Shown: positions 8,749 to 17,444 of the stretch, piece by piece
How positions within the stretch are numbered: the stretch's first letter is position 1
Layout: each line of letters opens with the position of its first letter
Source of the DNA: Saccharopolyspora rhizosphaerae
GTDB taxonomy: Bacteria; Actinomycetota; Actinomycetes; Mycobacteriales; Pseudonocardiaceae
DNA: 64,000 nucleotides
Direction of reading: 5' to 3'
NCBI RefSeq assembly: GCF_003931915.1
Contig: NZ_RSAA01000026.1
Coordinates: 62,001 to 126,000 of the forward strand
Translations under genes and position numbers: made by a program
The notes under the pieces: model-generated
The model's database searches: none
What the model saw: only the letters and a program-made list of their open reading frames with translations
Told to the model about the DNA's origin: nothing

Positions 8749-8754
8749 ATTATC
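8749..8754 (-). promoter_or_regulatory. -10 box of trmB
   Basis: On the minus strand the sequence is TGCGATAAT, an extended -10, ending 8 nt before the GTG start of trmB. Transcription would begin at or next to the start codon. Confidence 0.55.
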
Positions 8755-8871
8755 GCAAACCGGCCGCAGGCCCCACCCACCGCGTGCAGCCCAGGCCTGC
8801 TCAGCGGTGCGATGGCGAGGCCGGGGCGCGCCTCCGGCCGCCCTGCGCCGCCGAGCAGCGAGCGCTGCGGG

Positions 8872-9453
8872 TCAGGGACGCCAGGACTCGACCTGCGGGA
8901 GCAGGGAGAGCAGCGAGGCCGTGCTGGTGGGGATCGGGAGGGGTTCCTCGTCGCGGTAGGCGGGGACCACGTTGAGCCAGCCCTCGTGCTCGTCGGTGAG
9001 GACCACGGTGGTGGGCATCGTCACCGAGCCGCAGTCGGAGGGGGCGTACTCCCAGTACCCGGCCTCGCTGATGTCGGCCCAGGGCACGAAGACCCAGCCG
9101 GGCCGGGAGGAGAGGACGGTGTGCGCCTCGTCCTCGATCGCGAAGGCCTCCGCGCGGGAGGAGAGGTCGCCGCGGTCCAGCGCGCGCAACCACCACGGAG
9201 CGGGCAGCCGGCGCTGGGCGCCGTTGAGCTTGCGGTAGAGCCCCAGGACCTGGTTCTCGGAAGCGGTGTGGATCCAACTGCGGCGGAGCGACGCGGGTGT
9301 CGCGGCTTCGGTGGGGGTCGGGTGGGACTCGGTCGCCAGCGACCACTCGAGTCGGGGGACCGGTTCCAGCTGAACGTCGTTGCCGTCGTGGTTGGCGCGA
9401 ACGCCTCCGCTGCGGGGTACTTCGATCAGTGCACGCTCTTGTGAAGACAGCAT
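8872..9453 (-). CDS. hypothetical protein, 193 aa
   Basis: Not recognised. A predicted soluble protein without signal peptide or membrane helix. It is tryptophan-rich (RRSWIHTASENQVLGLYRK, PWWLRALDRGDLS, PGWVFVPWADIS, GYWEYAPSD), with an acidic, proline-rich C-terminus. The ATG at 9453 is preceded by GAGGAGTGGGCGAC, which supplies a ribosome site; an upstream in-frame start would add 21 residues that look non-coding. It is divergent from the stress protein gene and could share its CRP-type control region. Confidence 0.7.
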   Translation of the reverse strand: MLSSQERALIEVPRSGGVRANHDGNDVQLEPVPRLEWSLATESHPTPTEAATPASLRRSWIHTASENQVLGLYRKLNGAQRRLPAPWWLRALDRGDLSSRAEAFAIEDEAHTVLSSRPGWVFVPWADISEAGYWEYAPSDCGSVTMPTTVVLTDEHEGWLNVVPAYRDEEPLPIPTSTASLLSLLPQVESWRP

Positions 9454-9594
9454 GTCGCCCACTCCTCTGGTGTGGAGAAAGACGCGAGCCGAACTACTTG
9501 CCCACGACCAGCGCATGCCCCCAAGCGGCGCTGGTTGTGGGACATCTCTTACTTATGCCTTACCACAGCCAAAACGACGAATGGGACCTCCGTG

Positions 9595-9600
9595 TAAAAT
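9595..9600 (+). promoter_or_regulatory. candidate -10 box of the universal stress protein gene
   Basis: TGTAAAAT (TAAAAT with an upstream TG) sits in an unusually AT-rich stretch 86 nt upstream of the GTG start. No good -35 is seen, which would fit an activator-dependent promoter. Confidence 0.4.
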
Positions 9601-9615
9601 GTGATCGCAATCACA
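9600..9615. promoter_or_regulatory. CRP/GlxR-type binding site
   Basis: TGTGA-TCGCAA-TCACA matches the cAMP-receptor-protein consensus TGTGA-N6-TCACA exactly. In actinobacteria this motif is bound by Crp/GlxR. It overlaps the end of the candidate -10 box, so binding there would more likely repress this promoter. It could instead act on the divergent gene. Confidence 0.65.
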
Positions 9616-9685
9616 GGATCCTCCGTGAGGTTGGCCTGCAGGCGGTCGGCTCGACACGACGAGCCGTGGCGGATGGAGTGGAGAC

Positions 9686-10138
9686 GTGTCGGAGATGAAC
9701 ATCGATGGTGGAGTGGTCGTGGGCGTCGACACCTCCGCCGCCTCCCTCCGCGCCCTGAAGGCCGCGGCCGAGGAGGCCGAGTGCCGCGGTGCGCCGCTGC
9801 ACGTGGTGCGCGCTTGGAGCATCCGCACCGCACCCCGCCCGGCCGACTGCCCGCCGAACGCGGTCCCCAGCATCGACGCCTTCCAGCAGGAGGTCGAGCG
9901 GGAGACGGCCAAGCTGGTCGCCGCCAAGCTGGGCGAGAACCCGAAGGTCAAGATCGAGATCCACGCGGTCCACTCCCCGTCGCCGCAAGCTCTGCTCGCC
10001 GCCTCCCGAGGAGCGGACCTGCTGGTGGTCGGCCACCGCGGTCGAGGGGGGTTCGCCGGCCTCATGCTCGGCTCGGTGGCCGAGCAGTGCGTGCGGCACG
10101 CCTCCTGCCCGGTCCTGGTGGTGCGGCCCTCGCTCTGA
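9686..10138 (+). CDS. universal stress protein (UspA family)
   Basis: A single-domain UspA protein of 150 residues, a cytoplasmic ATP-binding stress protein. Seen: the first strand GVVVGVDTS with its conserved Asp, and the nucleotide signature G-2x-G-9x-G-S in GHRGRGGF...LGS followed by VLVVRPS at the C-terminus. The ATP-binding type is therefore predicted, not the UspA-like type. The start is GTG at 9686 with GGAG 6 nt upstream; an ATG nine bases later is also possible. A perfect CRP-type site 70 nt upstream suggests cAMP- or carbon-linked control. Confidence 0.92.
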   Translation: MSEMNIDGGVVVGVDTSAASLRALKAAAEEAECRGAPLHVVRAWSIRTAPRPADCPPNAVPSIDAFQQEVERETAKLVAAKLGENPKVKIEIHAVHSPSPQALLAASRGADLLVVGHRGRGGFAGLMLGSVAEQCVRHASCPVLVVRPSL

Positions 10139-10553
10139 CAGAGCAGCCCTGCACCCGGTTGCGGTCGCGGGAAGTCTCGCTGGACGTGGTGGCGTCCATC
10201 CTGGAACGACAGCGAGCGGCGAAGAACGACGGGGAGGAAGCACAGGGCCCGGGCCATCCCCCGAATGACAGCCCGGGCCCTCCCCCGTCCCGACCGCCGG
10301 CGCCCCCGAGCGCTACTGCAGTCGGTCGTCTTCGGTTGTGCTCCAGCGGTCTCGGACCTCGGCGTGGTTCTCCGCTGACCCACCGCGTCTGAGGTGACCC
10401 GGTGCGATCGGCGACCGCTCGATCTTGCCGCCGATCCTATCGGTCGGCGTGATCAGGCTTACGGCCGGGCTCGGTAACGTTGTGCGATCCGGGGCCCAGC
10501 TGCGGATTCCCCGCTTCGATCAAGGTTTCCGGTTCCAAGATCAAATCCGCTGG
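10139..10553. other. intergenic region between convergent genes
   Basis: About 415 bases without a credible gene. It holds the hairpin 10244-10281 and otherwise shows no clear signal. Confidence 0.5.
10244..10281 (+). terminator. GC hairpin downstream of the stress protein gene
   Basis: AGGGCCCGGGC (10244-10254) pairs with 10271-10281 around a 16-nt loop. It lies about 105 nt past the stop codon of the stress protein gene. Confidence 0.5.
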
Positions 10554-11279
10554 TCAGGCATCGCGCCGGTGGGTCACCACGAGTCCGACCACCCAGACAC
10601 CCACGGTGACGGCTCCGAAGTAGGCGAGCGCGCCCCACGGGCCGAGGGGCATGTCCAGGGACATGGGGCCACCGCCGGAGAGGAAGTGGTCGGCCATCAC
10701 GAAGGGCATCCACCGCTGGGCGTCCGGACCGATCTCCGGCACCAGCGCGATGAGGTTCTCCACCAGCAGCGACCACAGCAGCAGCACGGTGACCGCTCCT
10801 GCGGTCTGCCGCAGCAACATGCCGACGCCGACCGCGAGGATCGCGGAGAAGGCGAACACCGGCCCCACACCGGCGATCTGGCGCCACTCGTCCGCGGTGG
10901 TGATCGCCAGGTCCGAGCTGGGCTGCAGGGCGCTGGAGATGCCCCAGGACCCGAACGCCGCGAGCTCACCGATGATCAGCGCGACGACCGCGACGACGGC
11001 GGTCTTCGCCAGCAGCACCGCGGTTCGGTTGGGCACCGCTTGGAAGGTCGCGCGGATGGTGCCGAAGCGGTACTCGGTGGTGATCGCCAGCGCGGCGAGC
11101 ACGAGCGTCACCATCAGCCCGAACTGGTAGCCGAACTGCGTGGTGCGCAACGAGATCCCGTCGGAGTAACCCGCGATGAGCCCGGTGAAGCCGATCGGCA
11201 GGGCCAGCGCGAGGAACAGGCACCACCACGGGGAGCGGGTGGAGAAGAGCTTCATCCGCTCGACGGCGAGCAGGGTCAT
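10554..11279 (-). CDS. ABC-2 type transporter permease
   Basis: A 241-residue, six-helix membrane subunit of an ABC exporter. Seen: N-terminal MTLLAVERMKLFSTRSPWW, the cytoplasmic amphipathic entry typical of actinobacterial ABC-2 permeases; TTEYRFGTIRATFQAVPNR, the conserved loop that contacts the ATPase; and helices through the C-terminus. Its ATG overlaps the TGA of the ATPase gene (ATGA), so the two are translationally coupled. Family members often export antibiotics, peptides or lipids; the substrate is unknown here. Confidence 0.88.
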   Translation of the reverse strand: MTLLAVERMKLFSTRSPWWCLFLALALPIGFTGLIAGYSDGISLRTTQFGYQFGLMVTLVLAALAITTEYRFGTIRATFQAVPNRTAVLLAKTAVVAVVALIIGELAAFGSWGISSALQPSSDLAITTADEWRQIAGVGPVFAFSAILAVGVGMLLRQTAGAVTVLLLWSLLVENLIALVPEIGPDAQRWMPFVMADHFLSGGGPMSLDMPLGPWGALAYFGAVTVGVWVVGLVVTHRRDA

Positions 11280-12220
11280 CGGGCCACCCCCTGGGCGGTC
11301 AGCTCGGTCGCCTCGCCGAGCGCGGTCTGGTACTCGACGGCGTCACTGGTCATCTGCATGAACGCGTCCTCCAGCGAGCCGCGCTGCGCGGAGAGCTCGT
11401 GCAACACGATCCGGTGCTGCGCGGCGATCTCACCGATCTGCTCGGTGGTGGCGCCGTCGACGACGAGGCGGTCGTCCGCAGTGGAGCGGATGGTGATCTC
11501 CTGCTCCTCGAGCAGCCGCTGCAGCTGCGGCACCTCGGGGGAGCGCACGAGCACCGAGCTGCTTCCGGCGTTGTCGACGAACTCGGCGGTGCTGCACTGC
11601 GCGATGAGCTTGCCGCGACCGATGACGACGAGTTCCTCCGCGGTGAGCGCCATTTCGGACAGCAGGTGGCTGGAGACGAAGACCGTGCGGCCCTCGGCGG
11701 CCAAGCCCTGCATGAACCGGCGGATCCAGTGGATGCCCTCGGGGTCCAGGCCGTTGACGGGCTCGTCGAACAGCAGCACCTCCGGGTCGCCCAGCAAGGC
11801 TGTGGCGATGCCGAGGCGCTGCGACATGCCGAGCGAGAACCCGCCGGCCCTGCGCCGGGCCACCTCGGTGAGGCCGACCTGCTCCAGGACTTCGTCGACC
11901 CGCTGCATCCCGATCCCGTTGGACCGCGCCATCCACCGCAGGTGCGCGCGGGCGGAGCGGTTCGGGTGGACCCACTTGGCGTCGAGCAGCGCGCCGACGG
12001 TGCGCAGCGGGTTCTTCAGCTCGCTGTAGCGCTTGCCGTTGATGCGGACCTCACCCGCGGTGGGGTTGTCGAGCCCGAGCATCATCCGCATCGTGGTGGA
12101 CTTGCCCGCGCCGTTGGGGCCGAGGAACCCGGTGACGTGCCCGGGCTTGACGGTGAACGACAGGTCGTCCACCGCGACCTTCTGGCCGTAGCGCTTGGTG
12201 AGGCCTCTCGCCTCGATCAT
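11276..12220 (-). CDS. ABC transporter ATP-binding protein (exporter type)
   Basis: A 314-residue ATPase for the downstream permease. Seen: Walker A GPNGAGKST (34-42), signature FSLGMSQRLGIATALLG, Walker B VLLFDEPVNGLDPEG, switch His in VSSHLLSEM, and about 90 extra C-terminal residues (LLEEQEITIRSTADDRLVV, AQRGSLEDAFMQMT) typical of the DrrA/NatA-like drug-export branch. AGGAGTG lies 6 nt before the ATG. It forms a two-gene operon with the permease; no regulator is adjacent. Confidence 0.92.
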   Translation of the reverse strand: MIEARGLTKRYGQKVAVDDLSFTVKPGHVTGFLGPNGAGKSTTMRMMLGLDNPTAGEVRINGKRYSELKNPLRTVGALLDAKWVHPNRSARAHLRWMARSNGIGMQRVDEVLEQVGLTEVARRRAGGFSLGMSQRLGIATALLGDPEVLLFDEPVNGLDPEGIHWIRRFMQGLAAEGRTVFVSSHLLSEMALTAEELVVIGRGKLIAQCSTAEFVDNAGSSSVLVRSPEVPQLQRLLEEQEITIRSTADDRLVVDGATTEQIGEIAAQHRIVLHELSAQRGSLEDAFMQMTSDAVEYQTALGEATELTAQGVAR

Positions 12221-12341
12221 TGATCACTCCTGTTGCTGGACGCGGAGCCGTGCCGGTAGTGAACCGGTCCCGAGGATGACGCACCTCGGGGTTGCCCCTG
12301 AAGGTCACCCCGGTCCTGCCCTGATCTCCACTGTGGACCGG

Positions 12342-13139
12342 TCAGTCGAAGAGGCGGTCGAGCTCGGCGGCCAGGCCGTCCTCGGCGACGGTGCCGAGGG
12401 TGGCGTCGGCGGTGGCGCGCAGTTCCAGCGGTGCCTGACCCATCGCGACGCCCCGGGCCGCCCACTTCAGCATCTCGAAGTCGTTGGTGCCGTCGCCTGC
12501 GGCGAAAGTGCGCTCCGCGCTGATGCCGAGTTCGGTGCGCAGCTTCTCCAGGGCCGCGCCCTTCGTCTGGCCCTCGGGGACGACGGTCGCCCACGGCTCG
12601 TAGGTGTCGACGCTGAGCGTGCAGTGCGGCAACCGCAGACCGGCGAGCGTCTCGGCGAGCTCGGCCGGGTCGTGCCCGGTCCACTCGGCGATCAGCCGGG
12701 GCACCGGCCGGGCGGCCAGCTCGTCGACGGGGGTGCGCCGCTGCGGCCCGTGCAGCTTCTCCGGGTCGAAGGGTGCGGAGACGAGGTTGCCGACGCCGAC
12801 GGCCTCGGCGGCGAAGATGCAGCCGGGCAGGTGCTCGCGGAGCGTCCGCAGCACGGGGGCCGCGTTGAACGAGGCCACCGACACGGGCTCGCGCTGCGCC
12901 ACGTCGACCAGCACCGCCCCGTTGGAGCACAGCGCGAAGCCACTGGTCAGCGAGAGTTCGTCGAGCACCGGGGTGGTACCCAGGAAGGTGCGTCCGGTGG
13001 CCACGACGAGCTGCGCGCCGGACTCCACCACTCGCCGCACCGCGGCCTTGACCGCGTCGGAGATGGTCTGGGTGTCCGGGTCGAGCAGGGTTCCGTCGAC
13101 GTCCAGTGCGACGAGTTCGGGCTTGCTGTCAACGCTCAC
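12342..13139 (-). CDS. HAD-superfamily hydrolase, Cof/IIB type
   Basis: A 265-residue phosphatase of the Cof-like subfamily, which dephosphorylates sugar phosphates and related metabolites. Seen: catalytic DVDGTLLD (residues 13-20), VVATGRTF for motif II, and GDGTNDFEMLKWAARGVAM for motif IV, with the type IIB cap between II and IV. The start is GTG at 13139. It is divergent from the dynamin cassette, with about 190 bases between. Confidence 0.9.
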   Translation of the reverse strand: MSVDSKPELVALDVDGTLLDPDTQTISDAVKAAVRRVVESGAQLVVATGRTFLGTTPVLDELSLTSGFALCSNGAVLVDVAQREPVSVASFNAAPVLRTLREHLPGCIFAAEAVGVGNLVSAPFDPEKLHGPQRRTPVDELAARPVPRLIAEWTGHDPAELAETLAGLRLPHCTLSVDTYEPWATVVPEGQTKGAALEKLRTELGISAERTFAAGDGTNDFEMLKWAARGVAMGQAPLELRATADATLGTVAEDGLAAELDRLFD

Positions 13140-13332
13140 CAGCGCAGGTTAGGGCCTGTCCGGATCGCTCCGCTCCGAGGCGCCGGTCACAGGGGGCGCA
13201 GCGCTCCACCTCCTGACCGCACCCGGACGGGAGTCCTCTGTGGAGCGGGCCCGGAGGGCGGTGGGGGCGTGGCAGGATGGGGTCGGCGGATCACCGGAAG
13301 TCCGGAATGTCCAACTCCACCGAGAGGGCACC

Positions 13333-14853
13333 TTGAACACCGCACCCGAGCAGCACTGGGCAGGCCCGCTGTCGGCCGCCGTGGCCCGGTTGTGCGCAGG
13401 GCTGCAACCGCAGGTGACCGAACGGACCGCCGAGGGCTTCGCCGAGGTCCTGCGCAGGCTCGGCGCCCCGCTGCAGGTCGCCGTGGCCGGGCGGATCAAG
13501 TCGGGCAAGTCCACGCTGGTCAACGCCCTGATCGGGCGGCGGGTCGCTCCCACCGACGTCGGCGAGTGCACCCGGCTGGTGACCCGCTTCCAGTACGGCA
13601 CGGTCGACCGGGTCGAGGTGGTCTTCCACGACGGCCGCAAGCAAGCCGTGCCCTTCGACCCCGGCGGCGGCGTCCCCGCCGACCTGGGCGTGGACGTCGA
13701 CGAGGTCTCCCACCTGGAGGCCTACCTGACCAACGCGGTGCTGCGCGACCTCACGGTGATCGACACCCCGGGCCTGGGTTCGCTGGACGCCGCCTCGGTC
13801 GCGCGCACCGAGCAGGCGCTGGGCACCCAGCAGCTCGACCCCGTCTCCCGCGAGGCGGTGATCGGGGCGGAGGCCGTGCTCTACGTGGTCACCCAGGGCG
13901 TGCGGGCCGACGACGAGCAGGCGCTGACCGCCTTCACCGCCGCGACCGCCAGCCGCGAAGCGGGCCCGGTGAACGCGATCGCGGTGCTGAACAAGGCCGA
14001 CATGATCGAGCCCGACACGGTCGAGGGCGCTGGCGAGGACCTCTGGAAGGCCGCCGAGATCCTGGCCGCCAAGCAGTCGGACCTGCTCAAGCCGAGGGTC
14101 GCCGACGTGCTGCCGGTGATCGGGCTGCTCGCCGAGACCGCCGAGACCGGAGGTTTCACGGCCGGCGACGCCGAAGCGCTGCGGTCGCTGGCCGAGCTCG
14201 ACGAGTCGACGCGGGAGACGCTGCTGCTGTCCGCGGACCTGTTCACCAGCTGGGAGTGCGACGTCCCCGCAGGCACCCGCACGCGCCTGCTGGAGCGGAT
14301 GGACCTGCACGGCGTGCGCTGCGCGCTGGAGGCGCTGGACTCCGACCCGACCATCGCCGCCGGCGACCTGCGGCGACGCATCCGCGACGCGTCCGGACTG
14401 GCGTCGGTGCTGGACCGGCTGGACTCGGTGTTCCGGGTGCGGGCCGACGGGATCAAGGCCGCGGCCGCGCTCGCGTCGATCACCGCGCTCGCGCACTCCT
14501 CCGGGGACCGCGACGAGCGGCGGAAGGTGCACGACGCGATCGAGGGCCTGCTGGCCAAGCCCGAGGCCCACCAGCTGCGCGTCCTGGAGGCGTTGACGCT
14601 GGTGGCGTCCGGAACGGTGGAGATGCCACCGGACTTGGCCGATGAGGTCATGCGGGTCGGGAGCAGCACCGACCCGGGCGAGCAGCTGGGCAGGCCCGGG
14701 GTGCCGCAGGCGGAGCTGGTCGAGCTCGCGCTGGAGCGCGCCGGCTGGTGGCGCTCCTTCTCCTCGTTCGGTGCCACACCCGCGCAGAGCAGGGTCGCGC
14801 ACGTGGTGCACCGGGCCTACTTCCTGATCTGGCAGCAACTGCGAACCAGGTGA
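13333..14853 (+). CDS. dynamin-like GTPase 1 (IniC-like)
   Basis: A 506-residue large GTPase of the bacterial dynamin superfamily, expected to bind or remodel the cytoplasmic membrane. Seen: G1 GRIKSGKS (53-60), G2 Thr in the PTDVGECTR segment, G3 DTPG after LTVI, G4 NKAD, and a helical C-terminal half without a clear membrane span (ends RAYFLIWQQLRTR). I chose the TTG at 13333 because GAGAGGG precedes it and the longer reading looks non-coding. Its stop overlaps the next gene's GTG (GTGA). Mycobacterial IniA/IniC are the nearest named relatives I know. It is first in a same-strand cassette. Confidence 0.85.
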   Translation: MNTAPEQHWAGPLSAAVARLCAGLQPQVTERTAEGFAEVLRRLGAPLQVAVAGRIKSGKSTLVNALIGRRVAPTDVGECTRLVTRFQYGTVDRVEVVFHDGRKQAVPFDPGGGVPADLGVDVDEVSHLEAYLTNAVLRDLTVIDTPGLGSLDAASVARTEQALGTQQLDPVSREAVIGAEAVLYVVTQGVRADDEQALTAFTAATASREAGPVNAIAVLNKADMIEPDTVEGAGEDLWKAAEILAAKQSDLLKPRVADVLPVIGLLAETAETGGFTAGDAEALRSLAELDESTRETLLLSADLFTSWECDVPAGTRTRLLERMDLHGVRCALEALDSDPTIAAGDLRRRIRDASGLASVLDRLDSVFRVRADGIKAAAALASITALAHSSGDRDERRKVHDAIEGLLAKPEAHQLRVLEALTLVASGTVEMPPDLADEVMRVGSSTDPGEQLGRPGVPQAELVELALERAGWWRSFSSFGATPAQSRVAHVVHRAYFLIWQQLRTR

Positions 14854-15317
14854 TCACCGTGCGGAGCTGGAGGCGGTCGAAGAAGTCACCCGAAAGCGGA
14901 ACCGCACCCCTTCCGGATTCGTCAGTGGTGAGCGAGGCCGGTGACCCGGCCACCGACGCTGACGCCGATCAGGGGACCGACATGACCGCCGTGACCAGCG
15001 AAACCGTCACCGACCCGCTCGAGCGAGCGCTGACCGACCGCGCCGCGCTGATCCAGCTGTGCCTCTACGCCGTGGACCGGGCCCGCAGCGCCGGGGTGGC
15101 GGAACGCCTCGCCGAAGGCCTCACCGACATCGGCGTCATCCCGCTGCGGCCCGACGGCCAGCGCTTCGACCCGGCCTTCCACGAAGCGGGCGGCACCGTG
15201 CCCACCGACGACCCCGCGCTCGACGGCGTCATCGCCGAAACGGAACTACCGGGTTTCACCGATCACGACCGCGTCCTCCGGGCTCCGGTCGTCACCGTCT
15301 ACCAGCTGCGCCGATGA
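14850..15317 (+). CDS. GrpE-like nucleotide exchange factor domain protein
   Basis: 155 residues if it starts at the GTG that overlaps the previous stop. An ATG at 14982 with AGGGGA upstream would give 111 residues. The C-terminal half matches the GrpE beta-domain layout: GLTDIGVIPLRPDGQRFDP, FHEAGG, a DDP-LDG-I series, and a final HDRVLRAPVVTVYQL in place of the usual R-LLRPA-V-V. The long GrpE dimer helix is short or absent. GrpE releases ADP from Hsp70 proteins, but no Hsp70 gene is present here. Its position between two dynamin genes suggests it serves that system. Confidence 0.72.
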   Translation: MITVRSWRRSKKSPESGTAPLPDSSVVSEAGDPATDADADQGTDMTAVTSETVTDPLERALTDRAALIQLCLYAVDRARSAGVAERLAEGLTDIGVIPLRPDGQRFDPAFHEAGGTVPTDDPALDGVIAETELPGFTDHDRVLRAPVVTVYQLRR

Positions 15318-15405
15318 CCTCCACCCGGGTGGTCGTCCCGCTCGCGCGCCTACAACGCGCCTGCGGGAGCGGGTACCTTCTCGGGGGACCGACGGAGGGG
15401 AAGGC

Positions 15406-17259
15406 ATGACGACGGCACCTGGTGTTGCTGCCGCTGCGCTTCCGCAGCAGGTCAAGCAGACCCGGGACAAGCTGCTCGCGTTCTTGCGGGAGGCCGACCC
15501 GTCGGCCTTCGACTGGGTCGAGCAGGTGCGCCGCAGCCGCCCCGCCACGCCCAGCGTGGTGGTCGTCGGCGAGACCAACCGCGGCAAGAGCTCCCTGGTC
15601 AACGCGCTGGTGGAGCACCCGGGGCTGTCCCCCGTGGACGCCGAGGTCGCCACCGCCACCTACCTGCAGTTCGAGCACGGCGAGCAGTGGGCGGCACGCG
15701 CCTGCTACCCGGGTCAGCACGACCCGGTGCCCTTCGACCTCGACGCACTGCCGAACTGGACCAGCGCCGGCCGGGAACTGCCCGAAGGGCAGCTGCCACC
15801 GCGCTACGTGCAGGTCACCGCACCGCTGGACCCGCTGGCCGAGCTGACCGTCGTCGACACCCCCGGCGTCGGCGGGCTCGAGGCGGTGCACGGCGAGCTC
15901 GCCCGCGAGGCCGCCACCTCCGCCACCGCGCTGCTGTTCGTCGTCGACGCCTCCTCCCCGTTCACCCGCGGCGAGCTGGAGTTCCTGAAGCAGGTCGGCG
16001 ACCGCGTGGAGACCGTGGTGTTCGCGCTGGCCAAGACCGATCAGCACCGGGGCTGGCGGCAGGTGCTGTCCGAGGACCGCGCACTGCTCGCCGAGCACGC
16101 GCCCCGGTTCGCCGAAGTCCCGATCTACCCGGTCTCGGCGCGGATGCACCTGCTCGCCGCGCAGGACCCGGCCTCCGCCAACGCCGGGTTGCTGCGTGAG
16201 AAGTCCGGCGTCGTCGAGCTGCGCGAGGAGCTGGAGCGGCTGATCGCCGGCCGGTCGGCGATGCTCGGCGAGGCCAACACGATGCGCGCGCTGTCCACGG
16301 TCCTGGGGGAGCTGACCGCGGAACTGGAGGCGGAGAAGCGGGCGCTGACCGTCGGTGAGGACGAGGCCGAGTCGCTGCGCGCCCGCCGCGACGAGCTGAC
16401 CACCGCGCGCCGCTCCTCGACCCGCGGCTGGCAGGTCAAGCTGCGCGGCGAGATCCAGCGCACCCGGGTGGAGACCAGCCACGACGTGTCGCGGCAGGTC
16501 CGCGACGTGCAGAACTGGTTCCGCCGGTCCATCGACGGGGCCGACCGCGAGGAGATCAACGACCTGCCCCGCCAGGTCGACATCGCGCTGCAGATGGTCT
16601 CCACGCGGATCGCCGCCACGCTCTCGTCGCGGCTGGCGGCCGTCGCCGAACAGGCGCTCGACGACCTCTTCTCCGCCGAGGAGCTCGACGTCATCCGCTC
16701 CCAGTTCGCCCGGGGTGTGCAGGCGCCGATCGCGCTGCGCCCGCCGGACAAGCGACCGCCCACCGCCGAGGACAAGCTGCTGGTGTTCATGGGCGTCTCC
16801 GGCGGCCTCGGGGTCGGTCGCGCCGCCGCGATGCCGCTCGCGGGGTTGGGCGCGGCCACGCTGAACCCGGTCGTGCTGCCGGTGACGATCGTGCTCGGGC
16901 TGGGCGCGGGCTGGTGGATGGCCCGCACCCGCAAGCACGCCGCCGACAAGCAGCACCTCAAGCAGTGGCTCACCGACGCCATCGCCGACGCCCGCTCCGC
17001 GCTGGACCAGCTCGTCGCCGAGCAGCTGATCGAGGCCGAGCAGCAGCTGTCTCTGGCCCTCGACGACGCCCTGACCAGGCGGATCGAGGCGATCGAGGGC
17101 GAGCTTCGCGATGTCGACAAAGCGCTGAAGATGGACGCCGCCGAGCGCAGCCGCCGCCTGCAGACCGTCGACCGCAGGCGGGCCGAGGCCACCTCCGGCC
17201 GGGAACGGGCCGAGCACCTCCTCGCCGGCATCCGCAACCTCCGGGACACCGTCGCCTGA
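15406..17259 (+). CDS. dynamin-like GTPase 2 (IniA-like), with membrane hairpin
   Basis: A 617-residue bacterial dynamin. Seen: G1 GETNRGKS (55-62), G2 region VATATY, G3 DTPGVGG after LTVV, G4-like AKTD, long coiled-coil-prone helices (about 295-345 and 530-610), and between them a glycine-rich hydrophobic hairpin at about 464-510 (VFMGVSGGLGVG ... LPVTIVLGLGAGWW) that should insert in the membrane. GGAGGGGAAGGC precedes the ATG. It follows the GrpE-like gene by 88 bases. Together with the first dynamin it could form a hetero-oligomer, as some bacterial dynamin pairs do; this is inference. Confidence 0.9.
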   Translation: MTTAPGVAAAALPQQVKQTRDKLLAFLREADPSAFDWVEQVRRSRPATPSVVVVGETNRGKSSLVNALVEHPGLSPVDAEVATATYLQFEHGEQWAARACYPGQHDPVPFDLDALPNWTSAGRELPEGQLPPRYVQVTAPLDPLAELTVVDTPGVGGLEAVHGELAREAATSATALLFVVDASSPFTRGELEFLKQVGDRVETVVFALAKTDQHRGWRQVLSEDRALLAEHAPRFAEVPIYPVSARMHLLAAQDPASANAGLLREKSGVVELREELERLIAGRSAMLGEANTMRALSTVLGELTAELEAEKRALTVGEDEAESLRARRDELTTARRSSTRGWQVKLRGEIQRTRVETSHDVSRQVRDVQNWFRRSIDGADREEINDLPRQVDIALQMVSTRIAATLSSRLAAVAEQALDDLFSAEELDVIRSQFARGVQAPIALRPPDKRPPTAEDKLLVFMGVSGGLGVGRAAAMPLAGLGAATLNPVVLPVTIVLGLGAGWWMARTRKHAADKQHLKQWLTDAIADARSALDQLVAEQLIEAEQQLSLALDDALTRRIEAIEGELRDVDKALKMDAAERSRRLQTVDRRRAEATSGRERAEHLLAGIRNLRDTVA

Positions 17260-17444
17260 TCCACGCCGGCTGATCCCTCCTCCGAGTGGTCTTGCCGACG
17301 TCGTCGTTCCCCGGAACGGGGGTTCCGAGGCCGGTGATCTGGGGCGGAGCGCGGTCCGGACTTCGATCGGTGGTTCCGAGGGGGAACCTGAGGGCTCTAC
17401 GCTTCGTCCAAGCGTGGAAGCTGAAGGCGGCGGAGGGTGCCGAC

